Below, one piece after another: positions 1 to 8,549 of a stretch of DNA of 64,000 nt. The notes under the pieces were generated by a model. That model did no database searches, was not told where the DNA came from, and was given only the letters and a program-made list of their open reading frames with translations. Position 1 is the first letter of the stretch. The number at the start of each line of letters is the position of its first letter. The stretch is from CAYOXX01 sp964408025 (GTDB lineage: Bacteria; Acidobacteriota; DATKUA01): NCBI GenBank assembly GCA_964408025.1, contig CAYOXX010000004.1:1-64000 (forward strand). Direction: 5' to 3'. A program made the translations under genes and the position numbers.

Positions 1-189
1 TCCCCAATTTTAAATGGGTAAAATCCCGAATGAAGTTTTTGCCGGGCCGTCATTCCTGTCCACGAATTCGGGCAGGCTGCACCAATAATGTCGCACAATC
101 CCCGCCAGCTTGCCGGCCTTGAAATCTCGCTCGCGATGGCATAGCCTTCAGCTCCCGTATTAACGTTGTCCTCAACACGGAGTAGCGCG

Positions 190-981
190 ATGGCGGGGCG
201 GGAGCTAGCGGACTACCAGGCGCTCATCGACTGCATCAGGGACTACTGGAACGTGCAGATCCACGACGAGAAGATCGTCAAGCACGCGGTCGGGAGCGAG
301 GGCTTCTTCGAGGACCTTGACGATTACCGGTTCGACAAGCTGAAGTACCTGCCCAGGCTGGTCGACTACGCCGGTTACCGGGACAAGTTGGTCCTCGACG
401 TCGGCTGTGGCGTCGGCACCGACCTTGTCCGCTTCGCCCGCGGCGGCGCGGTCGTCCACGGCGTTGACCTCTCGGAAAAGGCGATCGAGTTAGCAAAGAA
501 GAACTTCGAGCTCCGGGGCGGCGGCTGCGAGGCCGACCTGCGGGTGATGAACGCCGAGGCGCTCGACTACCCGGACGACTACTTCGACATGGTCTTCGCC
601 CACGGAGTGATCCAGTACAGCGCCGACGACCGCAGGCTGGCGGACGAGGCCCACCGTGTGCTGAAGCCGGGGGGCGAATTCATCGCCCAGGTGTACAACC
701 GCAAGGGCTGGCTCAAGAAGATGTCGAGGATATTCAAGGTGCCGCTCGAGCACGACGACGCGCCCGGCTTCAAGCTCCACACGATCGGCGAATTCAGGGC
801 ATTGCTCTCGAAGTTCTCCGAAGTCACGATCACGCCCGAACGCTTCCCGGTCAGGTCGCGCCTGCACAAGGGCGTCAAGGGATTCCTGTATAACACCTTC
901 TTCGTCGGCGGCTTCAACCTGGTGCCACGCCCACTTGTGCGGCGCTGGGGCTGGCACCTGATGGCCAGCGCTATCAAGTAG
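190..981 (+). CDS. Class I SAM-dependent methyltransferase
   Basis: Predicted cytoplasmic methyltransferase of 263 residues with a Rossmann fold that binds S-adenosylmethionine. Motif I is visible as VLDVGCGVGTDLVRFA near residue 70, followed by the acidic VHGVDLS strand end and a post-motif VLKPGGEFIAQVY stretch typical of UbiE/COQ5-like small-molecule methyltransferases. I chose the ATG at 190 because GGAG lies about eight bases upstream; an in-frame TTG at 166 would add eight residues. The glpD gene follows 34 bases later on the same strand. The substrate cannot be read from the sequence. Confidence 0.85.
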   Translation: MAGRELADYQALIDCIRDYWNVQIHDEKIVKHAVGSEGFFEDLDDYRFDKLKYLPRLVDYAGYRDKLVLDVGCGVGTDLVRFARGGAVVHGVDLSEKAIELAKKNFELRGGGCEADLRVMNAEALDYPDDYFDMVFAHGVIQYSADDRRLADEAHRVLKPGGEFIAQVYNRKGWLKKMSRIFKVPLEHDDAPGFKLHTIGEFRALLSKFSEVTITPERFPVRSRLHKGVKGFLYNTFFVGGFNLVPRPLVRRWGWHLMASAIK

Positions 982-1015
982 GCGCCGGCTCTACGGCGGC
1001 CTCGCGAGTAAAGCG

Positions 1016-2695
1016 ATGAAGAGAGACCCGGCGGCCATGGCCGCCCGCATTTACGACCTGCTGGTCATCGGAGCGGGCATCCACGGCGCCAATGTCGCCT
1101 GGGACGCGGCCCTGCGCGGCCTCGACGTGGCCCTGGTGGACAAGGGCGATTTCGTATCCGGCAACTCGGCCAACACGCTCAAGATCGTCCACGGCGGCCT
1201 GCGTTACCTGCAGCAGGTCGACCTCCCGCGCATGCGCCGCTCGATCAACGAGCGCAAGATCCTGATGCGCAGCGCCCCGCACCTTGTCCGCCCCCTCCCC
1301 TGCCTGATGCCGACTTACCGCAGCCCGACCAAGAGCAGGCTGGCGCTGCGGCTGGCGCTGGCGATCAACGACCTCATCGGCTTCGACCGCAACCGCGGCG
1401 CCGACCCATCGAAACGCATACCTAGCGGCCGCATCCTCTCGCGGAATGAGTGCCTTCGGATGATCCCCGGCCTCGACGACCGCGGCGTAACCGGCGGCGC
1501 TCTCTGGTATGACGCCCGGATGCACAACTCCGAGCGCCTGGTGCTGTCGATAATCAAGTCCGCCGTGCGGGCCGGCGCCGACGCGGCCAACTACGTCGAG
1601 GCGGCCGGCCTGCTGACCGAAGGCGGGCGCGTGGTGGGGATGAGGGCCCGTGACTTGCTCAGCGGCGACGAGTTCGACATACGCGCCGGGGTCGTAGTCA
1701 ACGCCTGCGGCCCGCGGCTGGACGACGTCATCGCCCTCGTCCTCGGTCGCCAAAGGGAACGCCGAATCAAGCTTTCAACCGCTTTCAACCTAGTCGTCAA
1801 CCGCCCCCTCGTCACCGAAGCCGCCGCCGGCTTCCGCAGCAGCTTCGAGTTCGAGCGGCCCGGCGGAGCCGGAGGCCGAGGATCGCGCATGCTGTTCGCC
1901 GTCCCCTGGCGCGGCCGCACACTGGTCGGCACGCGGCATGCGCCGCTCGACTGCGAGCCCGGCGAATTCAGGATCTCCGAGGAGCAAATCGCCGACTTCC
2001 TCGAGGAGGTCAACCGGGCCCTGCCGGGGGCGAAAATCGAACGCCACGAGGTCACCTTCCATCTCTGGGGAATCGTCCCCATGGACGGGCTGCAACCGAA
2101 GAACGGCGAGGTGATTCTCAGCAAGCGCCCGCGCATCCTCGACCACGGCCACGGCGAGGGCATAGACGGCCTCATCAGCCTCGTCGGCGTCAAGTCCACC
2201 ACCGCCAGGGCGGTGGCCGAGCGGACTGTCGACCTGGCTTGCCGCAAGCTCGGTTTCGAGCCGCCCCGCTGCGGGACGGCGAAAGCCGCCGTCGCCGGTG
2301 GCGAGATCGAGCGCTTCGACGAATTCCTCGAAGCGGAAATCGAAAAGAAGCCGCATAGCCTGAACGCCGAGGTGACGCGGCACCTGGTTTACACCTACGG
2401 ATCGGATTATGCCGAGATCCTCGACTACATCGACGAAGAGCCTGAGTGGGGCAGGACCGCTCCGGGATCGTCGGAAATCCTGATGGCTGAGGTGGTTCAC
2501 GGCGTCCGTGAGGAGATGGCCGTGAAGCTGGCCGACGTTGTTCTGCGCCGCACCGAGCTCGGTTCCGCAGGCCACCCCGGCAAGCCCTGCCTCGAAGCGT
2601 GCGCCGCAGCGATGGCCGCGGAGCTGGGCTGGGACGAAGCCGGGATGAAGCGGGAGATCGACGAGGTCCAGGAGATCTACTCACCCGTGTTTTGA
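1016..2695 (+). CDS. glpD: FAD-dependent glycerol-3-phosphate dehydrogenase
   Basis: Oxidises sn-glycerol 3-phosphate to dihydroxyacetone phosphate and passes electrons via FAD to the membrane quinone pool. The N-terminal dinucleotide-binding motif YDLLVIGAGIHGANVAWDA and the family signature KIVHGGLRYLQQ are clear. The C-terminal DAO_C-like domain follows (for example YTYGSDYAEIL). Length (559 residues) is normal for GlpD/GlpA. A second in-frame ATG at 1037 lies closer to the conserved start and cannot be excluded. No glpK or glpF is adjacent, so the gene appears to stand apart from a glycerol regulon. Confidence 0.93.
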   Translation: MKRDPAAMAARIYDLLVIGAGIHGANVAWDAALRGLDVALVDKGDFVSGNSANTLKIVHGGLRYLQQVDLPRMRRSINERKILMRSAPHLVRPLPCLMPTYRSPTKSRLALRLALAINDLIGFDRNRGADPSKRIPSGRILSRNECLRMIPGLDDRGVTGGALWYDARMHNSERLVLSIIKSAVRAGADAANYVEAAGLLTEGGRVVGMRARDLLSGDEFDIRAGVVVNACGPRLDDVIALVLGRQRERRIKLSTAFNLVVNRPLVTEAAAGFRSSFEFERPGGAGGRGSRMLFAVPWRGRTLVGTRHAPLDCEPGEFRISEEQIADFLEEVNRALPGAKIERHEVTFHLWGIVPMDGLQPKNGEVILSKRPRILDHGHGEGIDGLISLVGVKSTTARAVAERTVDLACRKLGFEPPRCGTAKAAVAGGEIERFDEFLEAEIEKKPHSLNAEVTRHLVYTYGSDYAEILDYIDEEPEWGRTAPGSSEILMAEVVHGVREEMAVKLADVVLRRTELGSAGHPGKPCLEACAAAMAAELGWDEAGMKREIDEVQEIYSPVF

Positions 2696-2731
2696 ACACC
2701 CATTAATCTAGCCGAGGTTCGAGATCGAGCT

Positions 2732-3202
2732 ATGCCAGACGAGAAATTCATGAGGCTGGCTATCAAGGCGGCCAGGAAAGGAATAGCCGCCGGGCAGACG
2801 CCGTTCGGGGCCTGCGTCGTCAAGGACGGCCGCCGGATCAGCACCGCCTACAACAGGGTTTGGGAAAACACCGACATCACCGCCCACGCCGAGATCCTGG
2901 CGATCAGGGACGCCTGCGCGAGGCTTGGTACGATAGACCTTTCCAACTGCGTCCTCTACTCGACCTGCGAGCCCTGCCCGATGTGCTTCAGCGCCTGCCA
3001 CTGGGCGCGCATCTCGAAGATCGTCTACGGAGCCGGCATCGCCGACGCCAGGATCTTCGGATTCAGCGAGTTAGAGATATCGAACGCGCATATGAAACAG
3101 GCGAGCGGCAGCGCAATCGAGATCGTCGGCGGCCTGCTGAAAGATAAATGCCTGGCACTCTTCGCGGAGTGGTCCGAGCGCAAAGACAGAAGAGCGTACT
3201 GA
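2732..3202 (+). CDS. Guanine deaminase-like nucleoside/nucleobase deaminase
   Basis: Zinc-dependent cytidine-deaminase-fold hydrolase of 156 residues. The zinc and catalytic motifs are intact: THAE-type HAEILAIRDAC (proton-shuttling Glu) and CEPCPMCFSACHWARI (two zinc Cys). The PFGACVVKDG start and the overall length resemble Bacillus GuaD-type guanine deaminases more than the tRNA deaminase TadA, so guanine to xanthine conversion is the likeliest reaction; other base deaminations are possible. It lies 36 bases after glpD. A purine permease of the AzgA type sits 3 kb away on the other strand, which would fit purine salvage. Confidence 0.85.
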   Translation: MPDEKFMRLAIKAARKGIAAGQTPFGACVVKDGRRISTAYNRVWENTDITAHAEILAIRDACARLGTIDLSNCVLYSTCEPCPMCFSACHWARISKIVYGAGIADARIFGFSELEISNAHMKQASGSAIEIVGGLLKDKCLALFAEWSERKDRRAY

Positions 3203-3284
3203 GAGGCCGCTCCGCTTTCCGGCCCGATCCTCACCCAAGCTCGAATCGGCAGAATAATTTAGAGATGGCGTTGCTGTACTCAAC

Positions 3285-3300
3285 GTGTTATTCTGTTCTC
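3285..3300 (+). promoter_or_regulatory. Upstream motif shared by the two Kelch-like genes
   Basis: The stretch GTGTTATTCTGTTCTC lies about 50 bases before the first Kelch-like gene. A near match, GTGTTATCTTGTTTCC, lies at 4808-4823 about 50 bases before the second. The similar position and sequence suggest a shared promoter or regulator site inherited with the duplication, but no clear -35/-10 pair was identified. Confidence 0.3.
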
Positions 3301-3346
3301 ACAATTCCGTATTGTAAAACTGGCACCGCAGAAATGGGAGATGGAG

Positions 3347-4693
3347 ATGACCGCACCGCTATTGATCTCGAACTGTAAGCCGAACTCAAGACTGACAATC
3401 ATCGCGGCAGCCCTTTGCGCCGCGATCCTGTTCGCATCGCACGCAGGGGCACAGGATTGGAAGCAGGTCAGCTCCACGGGGCCACCGGTGCGCAATCTCC
3501 ACGATCTGGCCTACGACAGCGCGCGCGAAGTCGTCGTCCTCTTCGGAGGGTGGACTGGCTACGGAGACATCAAGGACGACACCTGGGAGTGGGACGGCAG
3601 CACCTGGACCGAGAGGTTTCCGGCAACCGTGCCGCCGGCTCGACTCAGCCACGCGATGGCTTACGACAGCGCGCGCGGAGTGGTGGTTCTTTTTGCAGGC
3701 CAACCGGATACTGGCGGCATGCCAAACGACACCTGGGAGTGGGACGGCACTGACTGGACCCAGAGGTTCCCGACCGATAGTCCCGGTAAGCGATATGGCC
3801 ACGCGATGGCCTACGACAGCGCGAGAGGCGTCACGGTACTCTTCGGTGGCTTCAGCGGCTCGACCTCCCTGAACGACACCTGGGAGTGGGACGGCACCAA
3901 TTGGATAGAGAGGTTCCCAACCTATAGCCCCAGCACCCGGGATGACTTCGGAATGGCCTACGATGAAGCCCGCGGGAAGGTGGTTCTTTTCGGTGGCTAT
4001 ACGTTCAACGGATCTTCCTGGATACTCGACACGAGCACATACGAATGGGACGGCAACGCTTGGGCTCAGATCAGCGTATCGGGCCCATCCGGCAGAGAGA
4101 AACTCGCTATGGCCTACGATAGTGTGCGCCAGCGAGTCGTCCTGTTCGGGGGCAGCGTTTCCTCGGACTATTTCGGCGACACCTGGGAGTGGGACGGCAG
4201 CAGCTGGACACAGGTCAGCAGCACCGGGCCGAACGCGCGCCACAGGCACGCGATGACCTACGACAGCGCGCGGCGTAAAATCGTGCTCTTCGGAGGACGC
4301 GGCGACGGGCCTTACCAGGGCGACACGTGGGAATACCGGCCGGCTTACGACCTGAAAGCCAAATTCAAGAAGGCTTCTGCGAGTGCCGTGAGAATCGGCG
4401 GACGGCTGCGGCTGATCGCCAGGATCAAAAACATCGGAGAGGCCAATTCCCTGCCCACCACAGTTTACTTCTACCTGTCGACCGACAGGAAGCTCGACGA
4501 GGACGATATCCTACTGGGCGGAAAAGCCATACAGACCTTGGCGCCGGGCGTGAACCAGAAGATCAAGATGAAGTTCACTGTGCCCGCGATTATCAATCCA
4601 GGCTTCTACTACGTGATCGTCGAGGTTGTCGCAGCGGACGCCAAGCCGCGCAACAACGTCAGCGCCAGCAGGTCCACGATCCAGATCTACTGA
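3347..4693 (+). CDS. Secreted Kelch-like repeat protein with C-terminal CARDB domain
   Basis: Predicted exported protein of about 448 residues. A signal peptide (hydrophobic LTIIAAALCAAILFASHAGA) precedes six or so repeats of about 55-60 residues, each built on AMAYDSARGVVVLFGG followed by DDTWEWDG. This is the Kelch/galactose-oxidase beta-propeller pattern. The last ~110 residues form a CARDB-like Ig fold (VRIGGRLRLIARIKNIGEAN, then YLSTD and PGFYYVIVEV). Such propellers usually bind proteins or glycans; no catalytic residues are seen. The ATG at 3347 has GGGAG seven bases upstream, better spacing than the ATG at 3341. A tandem paralogue follows. Confidence 0.8.
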   Translation: MTAPLLISNCKPNSRLTIIAAALCAAILFASHAGAQDWKQVSSTGPPVRNLHDLAYDSAREVVVLFGGWTGYGDIKDDTWEWDGSTWTERFPATVPPARLSHAMAYDSARGVVVLFAGQPDTGGMPNDTWEWDGTDWTQRFPTDSPGKRYGHAMAYDSARGVTVLFGGFSGSTSLNDTWEWDGTNWIERFPTYSPSTRDDFGMAYDEARGKVVLFGGYTFNGSSWILDTSTYEWDGNAWAQISVSGPSGREKLAMAYDSVRQRVVLFGGSVSSDYFGDTWEWDGSSWTQVSSTGPNARHRHAMTYDSARRKIVLFGGRGDGPYQGDTWEYRPAYDLKAKFKKASASAVRIGGRLRLIARIKNIGEANSLPTTVYFYLSTDRKLDEDDILLGGKAIQTLAPGVNQKIKMKFTVPAIINPGFYYVIVEVVAADAKPRNNVSASRSTIQIY

Positions 4694-4871
4694 CTCAAGC
4701 GGGGCCCAGGCCAGCCGCCGGCAATCCAGGATAAAATCAGCCGGGTTGGAGAAGTATCAGGCTCGATACGCTCTGCTCGGAACCGAAAATGCCTACAGAA
4801 CACCAATGTGTTATCTTGTTTCCCGTAATCCAACAACGGGGTCAACATATTCGCAGCTATAGGAAAAGGAG

Positions 4872-6203
4872 ATGGCCGTGAGGCGACTGAGAACCGAGTA
4901 TAAATCGAGCATAACAATTACAACGCTTGCCTTCGCTCTCTGCACCCTGGCCGCGTTCGTATCGCAAGCCATGGCCCAGAGCTGGACCAAGGTAAGCGAA
5001 TCGGGACCTTCGGCTCGGCGAGACGCCGCGATGGCCTACGACAGCGCGCGCGGTGTGGTGGTCCTCTACGGCGGATGGAATGGCAGCTACCTCGGCGACA
5101 CCTGGGAGTGGGACGGCAGCAGTTGGACCCAGGTCAGCACCTGGGGACCTACTCGGCGCAACGGTCACGCGATGGCTTACGATAGCGCTCACGGCGTGGT
5201 GGTTATGTTTGGAGGCCAGACTATCGGCGGCCGCGAAGACGACACCTGGATCTGGGATGGCAACAATTGGACGAACGTCACCCCGGTAGGCATCTCACCA
5301 GACGAGCGCCACAGGCATGCGATGGCCTATGACAGCGCTCGCGGGCGAGTGGTTCTCTTTGGGGGAGCGGATGACCCGATGGATCCCGAGTTCGGCGACA
5401 CCTGGGAGTGGGACGGCAGCGCCTGGACACAGGTCAGCACCTCGGGGCCTACGTCCCGCCAGTACCATAAGATGGCCTACGACAGCGTGCGCGGAAGGGT
5501 GGTGCTCTTTGGCGGAGAACACAACGCCTACACTTCCGACGACACCTGGGAGTGGGACGGCACTAGCTGGAGCGAGGTCAGCTCATCCGGGCCTTCCAGG
5601 CGCTACGAACATTGCATGGCCTACGACAGCGCGCGCGGCGTAGTGGTCCTTTTTGGAGGACTCGATTTCGCCTGGAACTACACAAACGACACCTGGGAGT
5701 GGGACGGCGGCAGTTGGACCCAGACCGGCTCCTCGGGGCCCCCGGTGCGAAGCAGTGCCGGGATGGCTTACGACAGCGCCCGCGCCAGGACAGTCATGTT
5801 CGGAGGAATGGGCTGGCCCTACCTCGGCGACACCTGGGAGTACGGATTCTTCCCCGACCTGAGTATCTCATTCAAGAAAGCCAAGCCCAAGACAGTCAGG
5901 GTCGGGGGGAAGCTGAAAATCATCGCCATCGTCAGAAATAACGGCCCATCCGCTTCCAGCCCCACGATTGTCAACTACTACCTGTCGACCGACAACACAT
6001 TCGATACCAACGACATTCTCCTGGGCAGCAAAAACGTGAAGGGTTTGCAGAAAGGAAAAAGAAAAAGGGCGAAATTGAAAATAACTGTACCCGCGTCAGT
6101 GCCCGCAGGCACCTACTGGGTGATAGTCAAGCTGGCATCAGCGGACCCGAACACGAGCAACAACGTCGCTGTAAGCGGCTACACGATCCAGATTACCAAC
6201 TGA
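4872..6203 (+). CDS. Secreted Kelch-like repeat protein with C-terminal CARDB domain (paralogue)
   Basis: Paralogue of the preceding gene with the same order: signal peptide ending near AFVSQAMAQ, about six Kelch-like blades with DTWEWDG and AMAYDSARG motifs, and a CARDB-like C-terminal domain (VRVGGKLKIIAIVRNNGPSA, YLSTDNTFD). The blades are very alike at the DNA level, so blade number may change by recombination. AAAAGGAG directly abuts the ATG at 4872; the GTG at 4878 has better spacing and sits where the first paralogue's preferred ATG is, so the true start may be 4878. Function unknown; likely a surface or extracellular binding protein. Confidence 0.8.
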   Translation: MAVRRLRTEYKSSITITTLAFALCTLAAFVSQAMAQSWTKVSESGPSARRDAAMAYDSARGVVVLYGGWNGSYLGDTWEWDGSSWTQVSTWGPTRRNGHAMAYDSAHGVVVMFGGQTIGGREDDTWIWDGNNWTNVTPVGISPDERHRHAMAYDSARGRVVLFGGADDPMDPEFGDTWEWDGSAWTQVSTSGPTSRQYHKMAYDSVRGRVVLFGGEHNAYTSDDTWEWDGTSWSEVSSSGPSRRYEHCMAYDSARGVVVLFGGLDFAWNYTNDTWEWDGGSWTQTGSSGPPVRSSAGMAYDSARARTVMFGGMGWPYLGDTWEYGFFPDLSISFKKAKPKTVRVGGKLKIIAIVRNNGPSASSPTIVNYYLSTDNTFDTNDILLGSKNVKGLQKGKRKRAKLKITVPASVPAGTYWVIVKLASADPNTSNNVAVSGYTIQITN

Positions 6204-6230
6204 TCTGATCGGTTTTCCAGTTGACTGGGA

Positions 6231-7583
6231 TCAGACGGTCAGGTAGACCAGTACCACCATGCCAACGCTGACCGCGGCCATGACCCAGTTGAGCCAGGAG
6301 ATCTCCCTGAGCCGCCCGGCGAGCAGCTTGCAGACCGGGTAGGAAATGAATCCGGCCGCCAGGCCGTGGTGTATCGACTGCAGGGCGACCATCACCACGA
6401 TAGTCAAGGCGGCGGGCACAGCCTCGGTCCACTCGCGCCAGGCTATCTTCCTGGTCTCGGTCATCATGATCAGGCCTACGGCGATCAGCACCGGCCCGAC
6501 GATGAAGCCCGCCGAGAGGCCGGCCCACAGCGGCGTAAAGAACAACGCCGCCAGGAAGAACACGGCGGTGACGACCGAGGCCAGCCCCGTGCGCGCGCCG
6601 GAGGCCACACCGGCGCTGGACTCTATGTAGCTGGTCACCGTGCTGACGCCGCACAGCGATCCGGCCATCGTGCCGACCGCGTCGGCCATCAGCGCACCCT
6701 TGGCGCGCGGCAGCGAGCCGTCCGGCCGCGTCAGCTTCGCCTTCTGCGCCACGCCGACCAGCGTGCCCATGGTGTCGAAGACGTCGATGAAGAGGAAGAT
6801 GATGATGTAGGGAATCAGCGTCAGCGAGAGCGCCCCGAGTATATCGACCTGGAGCAATGTCGGGGCAAGCGACGGCACCGGCGCCACCATCCCGCTGACG
6901 TTCAGCACGCCGAACAGCGTGGCCACCACGGAGCCGGCCAGCATGCCGAACAGCAGACAGCCGGGCACGCGCAGCAGATACAGGATCCCTATGATCGCCA
7001 GGTTGATCACGAAGACGAGGAAGACCGACAGGTCGAAGGCGAAGTTGAACTCCCATCTCAGCAGGTCGAAGCCGGCCGGGGGGTTGTGGCCCGCCAGGGG
7101 GTTGACGAAGGCGTTGAGAGCACCCAGCAGGAGAATGAAAAGCCCGATGGCGACGGCGATCGAGGACTTGAGCGAGGCGCTGATGAGGGTGATGATCCGC
7201 TCGCGTATACGGAAAAGCGAGATGAGCAGGAAGATGAGTCCGGCGATAAATATCACGCCCAGGGCTTTCTCCGGCGTGTTGGCCACCCTGCCGATAATCA
7301 TCGCAAACAGAACGTTTATCCCCATCCCCGGCGCCAGGGCGATCGGGTAGTTGGCCCCGAAGGCCATCACCAGCGTGGCGAAGGCGCTCACCAGGCATGT
7401 GGCGACCATGATCGAGAAGAAAGTTGAATCGCCAAACTGAACCCACGAGGGCGCGTGCACGCTCATCAGGGCCGGCTGCACGCTGATGATGTAGGCCATC
7501 GTCATGAAGGTGACGACGCCGCCCAGCACTTCCCTGCCGAATGTGGAACCCTGTTTACTTATCCCGAATATCCGCTCGATCAT
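6231..7583 (-). CDS. NCS2 family purine permease (AzgA-like)
   Basis: Inner-membrane transporter of about 450 residues with 12-14 hydrophobic segments. The start MIERIFGISKQGSTFGREVL and the segments GVVTFMTMAYIISVQP and PGMGINVLFA are hallmarks of the AzgA-like adenine/guanine/hypoxanthine branch of NCS2; VTSYIESSAGVASGARTGL is the conserved substrate-region signature. The ATG at 7583 is preceded by GGGAGGGG; a longer frame to 7706 has no support. It is transcribed away from the methyltransferase at 7758. The guanine deaminase-like gene at 2732 could act on an imported base. Confidence 0.88.
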   Translation of the reverse strand: MIERIFGISKQGSTFGREVLGGVVTFMTMAYIISVQPALMSVHAPSWVQFGDSTFFSIMVATCLVSAFATLVMAFGANYPIALAPGMGINVLFAMIIGRVANTPEKALGVIFIAGLIFLLISLFRIRERIITLISASLKSSIAVAIGLFILLLGALNAFVNPLAGHNPPAGFDLLRWEFNFAFDLSVFLVFVINLAIIGILYLLRVPGCLLFGMLAGSVVATLFGVLNVSGMVAPVPSLAPTLLQVDILGALSLTLIPYIIIFLFIDVFDTMGTLVGVAQKAKLTRPDGSLPRAKGALMADAVGTMAGSLCGVSTVTSYIESSAGVASGARTGLASVVTAVFFLAALFFTPLWAGLSAGFIVGPVLIAVGLIMMTETRKIAWREWTEAVPAALTIVVMVALQSIHHGLAAGFISYPVCKLLAGRLREISWLNWVMAAVSVGMVVLVYLTV

Positions 7584-7695
7584 CGCACCCCTCCCGTCCG
7601 ATTCCCCAACACTGTGCGGACAGTTTAGCAAACCCAAACGCGGCGGCGCACCAACCGCTCTAAGGCAAATGCGTTTCCCGGAGAACGAGCACCGC

Positions 7696-7725
7696 TTGAC
7701 GGTCAACGAGCGGTTACGATATAAC
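7696..7725 (+). promoter_or_regulatory. Candidate sigma-70 type promoter
   Basis: TTGACG at 7696-7701 and TATAAC at 7720-7725 are separated by 18 bases, close to the housekeeping consensus. The site ends 32 bases before the methyltransferase start at 7758, in the spacer between divergent genes. Confidence 0.5.
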
Positions 7726-7757
7726 CTGAGTGGATCCCGTCACTTCAAGGTCTCCTT

Positions 7758-8549
7758 ATGTCAACAGCGCTCACCCCCGAACTCTACGAGTTGGCATTCA
7801 GCTACCGCGACTACGAGGCAGAGGTCGACTTCATCGAGCTCTGCTGGCAGAGGCACGCCAGCACCGATAATACGTGTGTGCTCGACATCGCCTGCGGCAT
7901 CGGCGAGCACCTGCATCAGCTCTGCCTGCGCGGATACGACTGCTGCGGATTCGACATCGACGAGCGGATGGTCGAGTTCGCAACGGCGAAGTTCGCGGCC
8001 GAGGAGCTTCCCATTGAGGTCTGGACTGCTGACATGCGCGACTTCGAGGTCGAGAGGCCCTTCGGGCTGGCCACAAACATGCTCACCTCGGCTAACCTGC
8101 TGCTCACGAACGAGGCTCTCGAAAACCACCTGCGCCTGGTCGCGCGGGCACTGGAGCCGGGCGGCATCTACCTGCTGGAGATGTTCCACCCGCGCGCGTA
8201 CGGCTTCGGGCCGGACATCCTGGCCTACGCCTGGGAGGTCCAGCGGGACGACGTGCACCTGGAGTGTGACCTGCACCACCAGCGGAAGCCGCTCGATCCT
8301 ATCAGGCAGTGCCAGGAGACCACGATGCACATAGCAGTAACCAAGGGCGGAAAGACTGAAGTGATCGAACACCGCCGCCGGCAGCGCGTCTACCTCTATC
8401 ACGAATTCCGGGCTATCGTCGGCTGCACGCGGAACTTCGAGATTCTCGACTGCTTTGGCGCCTTCAATGCGGACAGGAAGCTCGACAATTCCCAGCGCTC
8501 CTGGAGGATGATCCCCGTCCTCCGCAGAACCGAGGAGGATGTTAAATGA
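7758..8549 (+). CDS. Class I SAM-dependent methyltransferase
   Basis: A 263-residue cytoplasmic methyltransferase. Motif I is VLDIACGIGEHLHQLCLRG, followed by CCGFDIDERMVEFA (acidic residue contacting the ribose) and ALEPGGIYLLEMFHP (post-motif III strand). It starts with YELAFSYRDYEAEVDFI, as in small methyltransferases that carry a 'YD/SYRDY' N-terminus. The substrate is not predictable. Its stop overlaps the start of the next gene by four bases (ATGA), so it is probably translationally coupled to the exported amidohydrolase. Confidence 0.85.
   Translation: MSTALTPELYELAFSYRDYEAEVDFIELCWQRHASTDNTCVLDIACGIGEHLHQLCLRGYDCCGFDIDERMVEFATAKFAAEELPIEVWTADMRDFEVERPFGLATNMLTSANLLLTNEALENHLRLVARALEPGGIYLLEMFHPRAYGFGPDILAYAWEVQRDDVHLECDLHHQRKPLDPIRQCQETTMHIAVTKGGKTEVIEHRRRQRVYLYHEFRAIVGCTRNFEILDCFGAFNADRKLDNSQRSWRMIPVLRRTEEDVK

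Noticed and set aside
1..189. Gene at the left edge
   Set aside because: No frame with a supported end or start; it is treated as upstream spacer of the first methyltransferase.
6366..7427. Long frame on the + strand opposite the purine permease
   Set aside because: Antisense shadow rich in Arg, Gly, His and Asp; no start or RBS, and the permease is certain.
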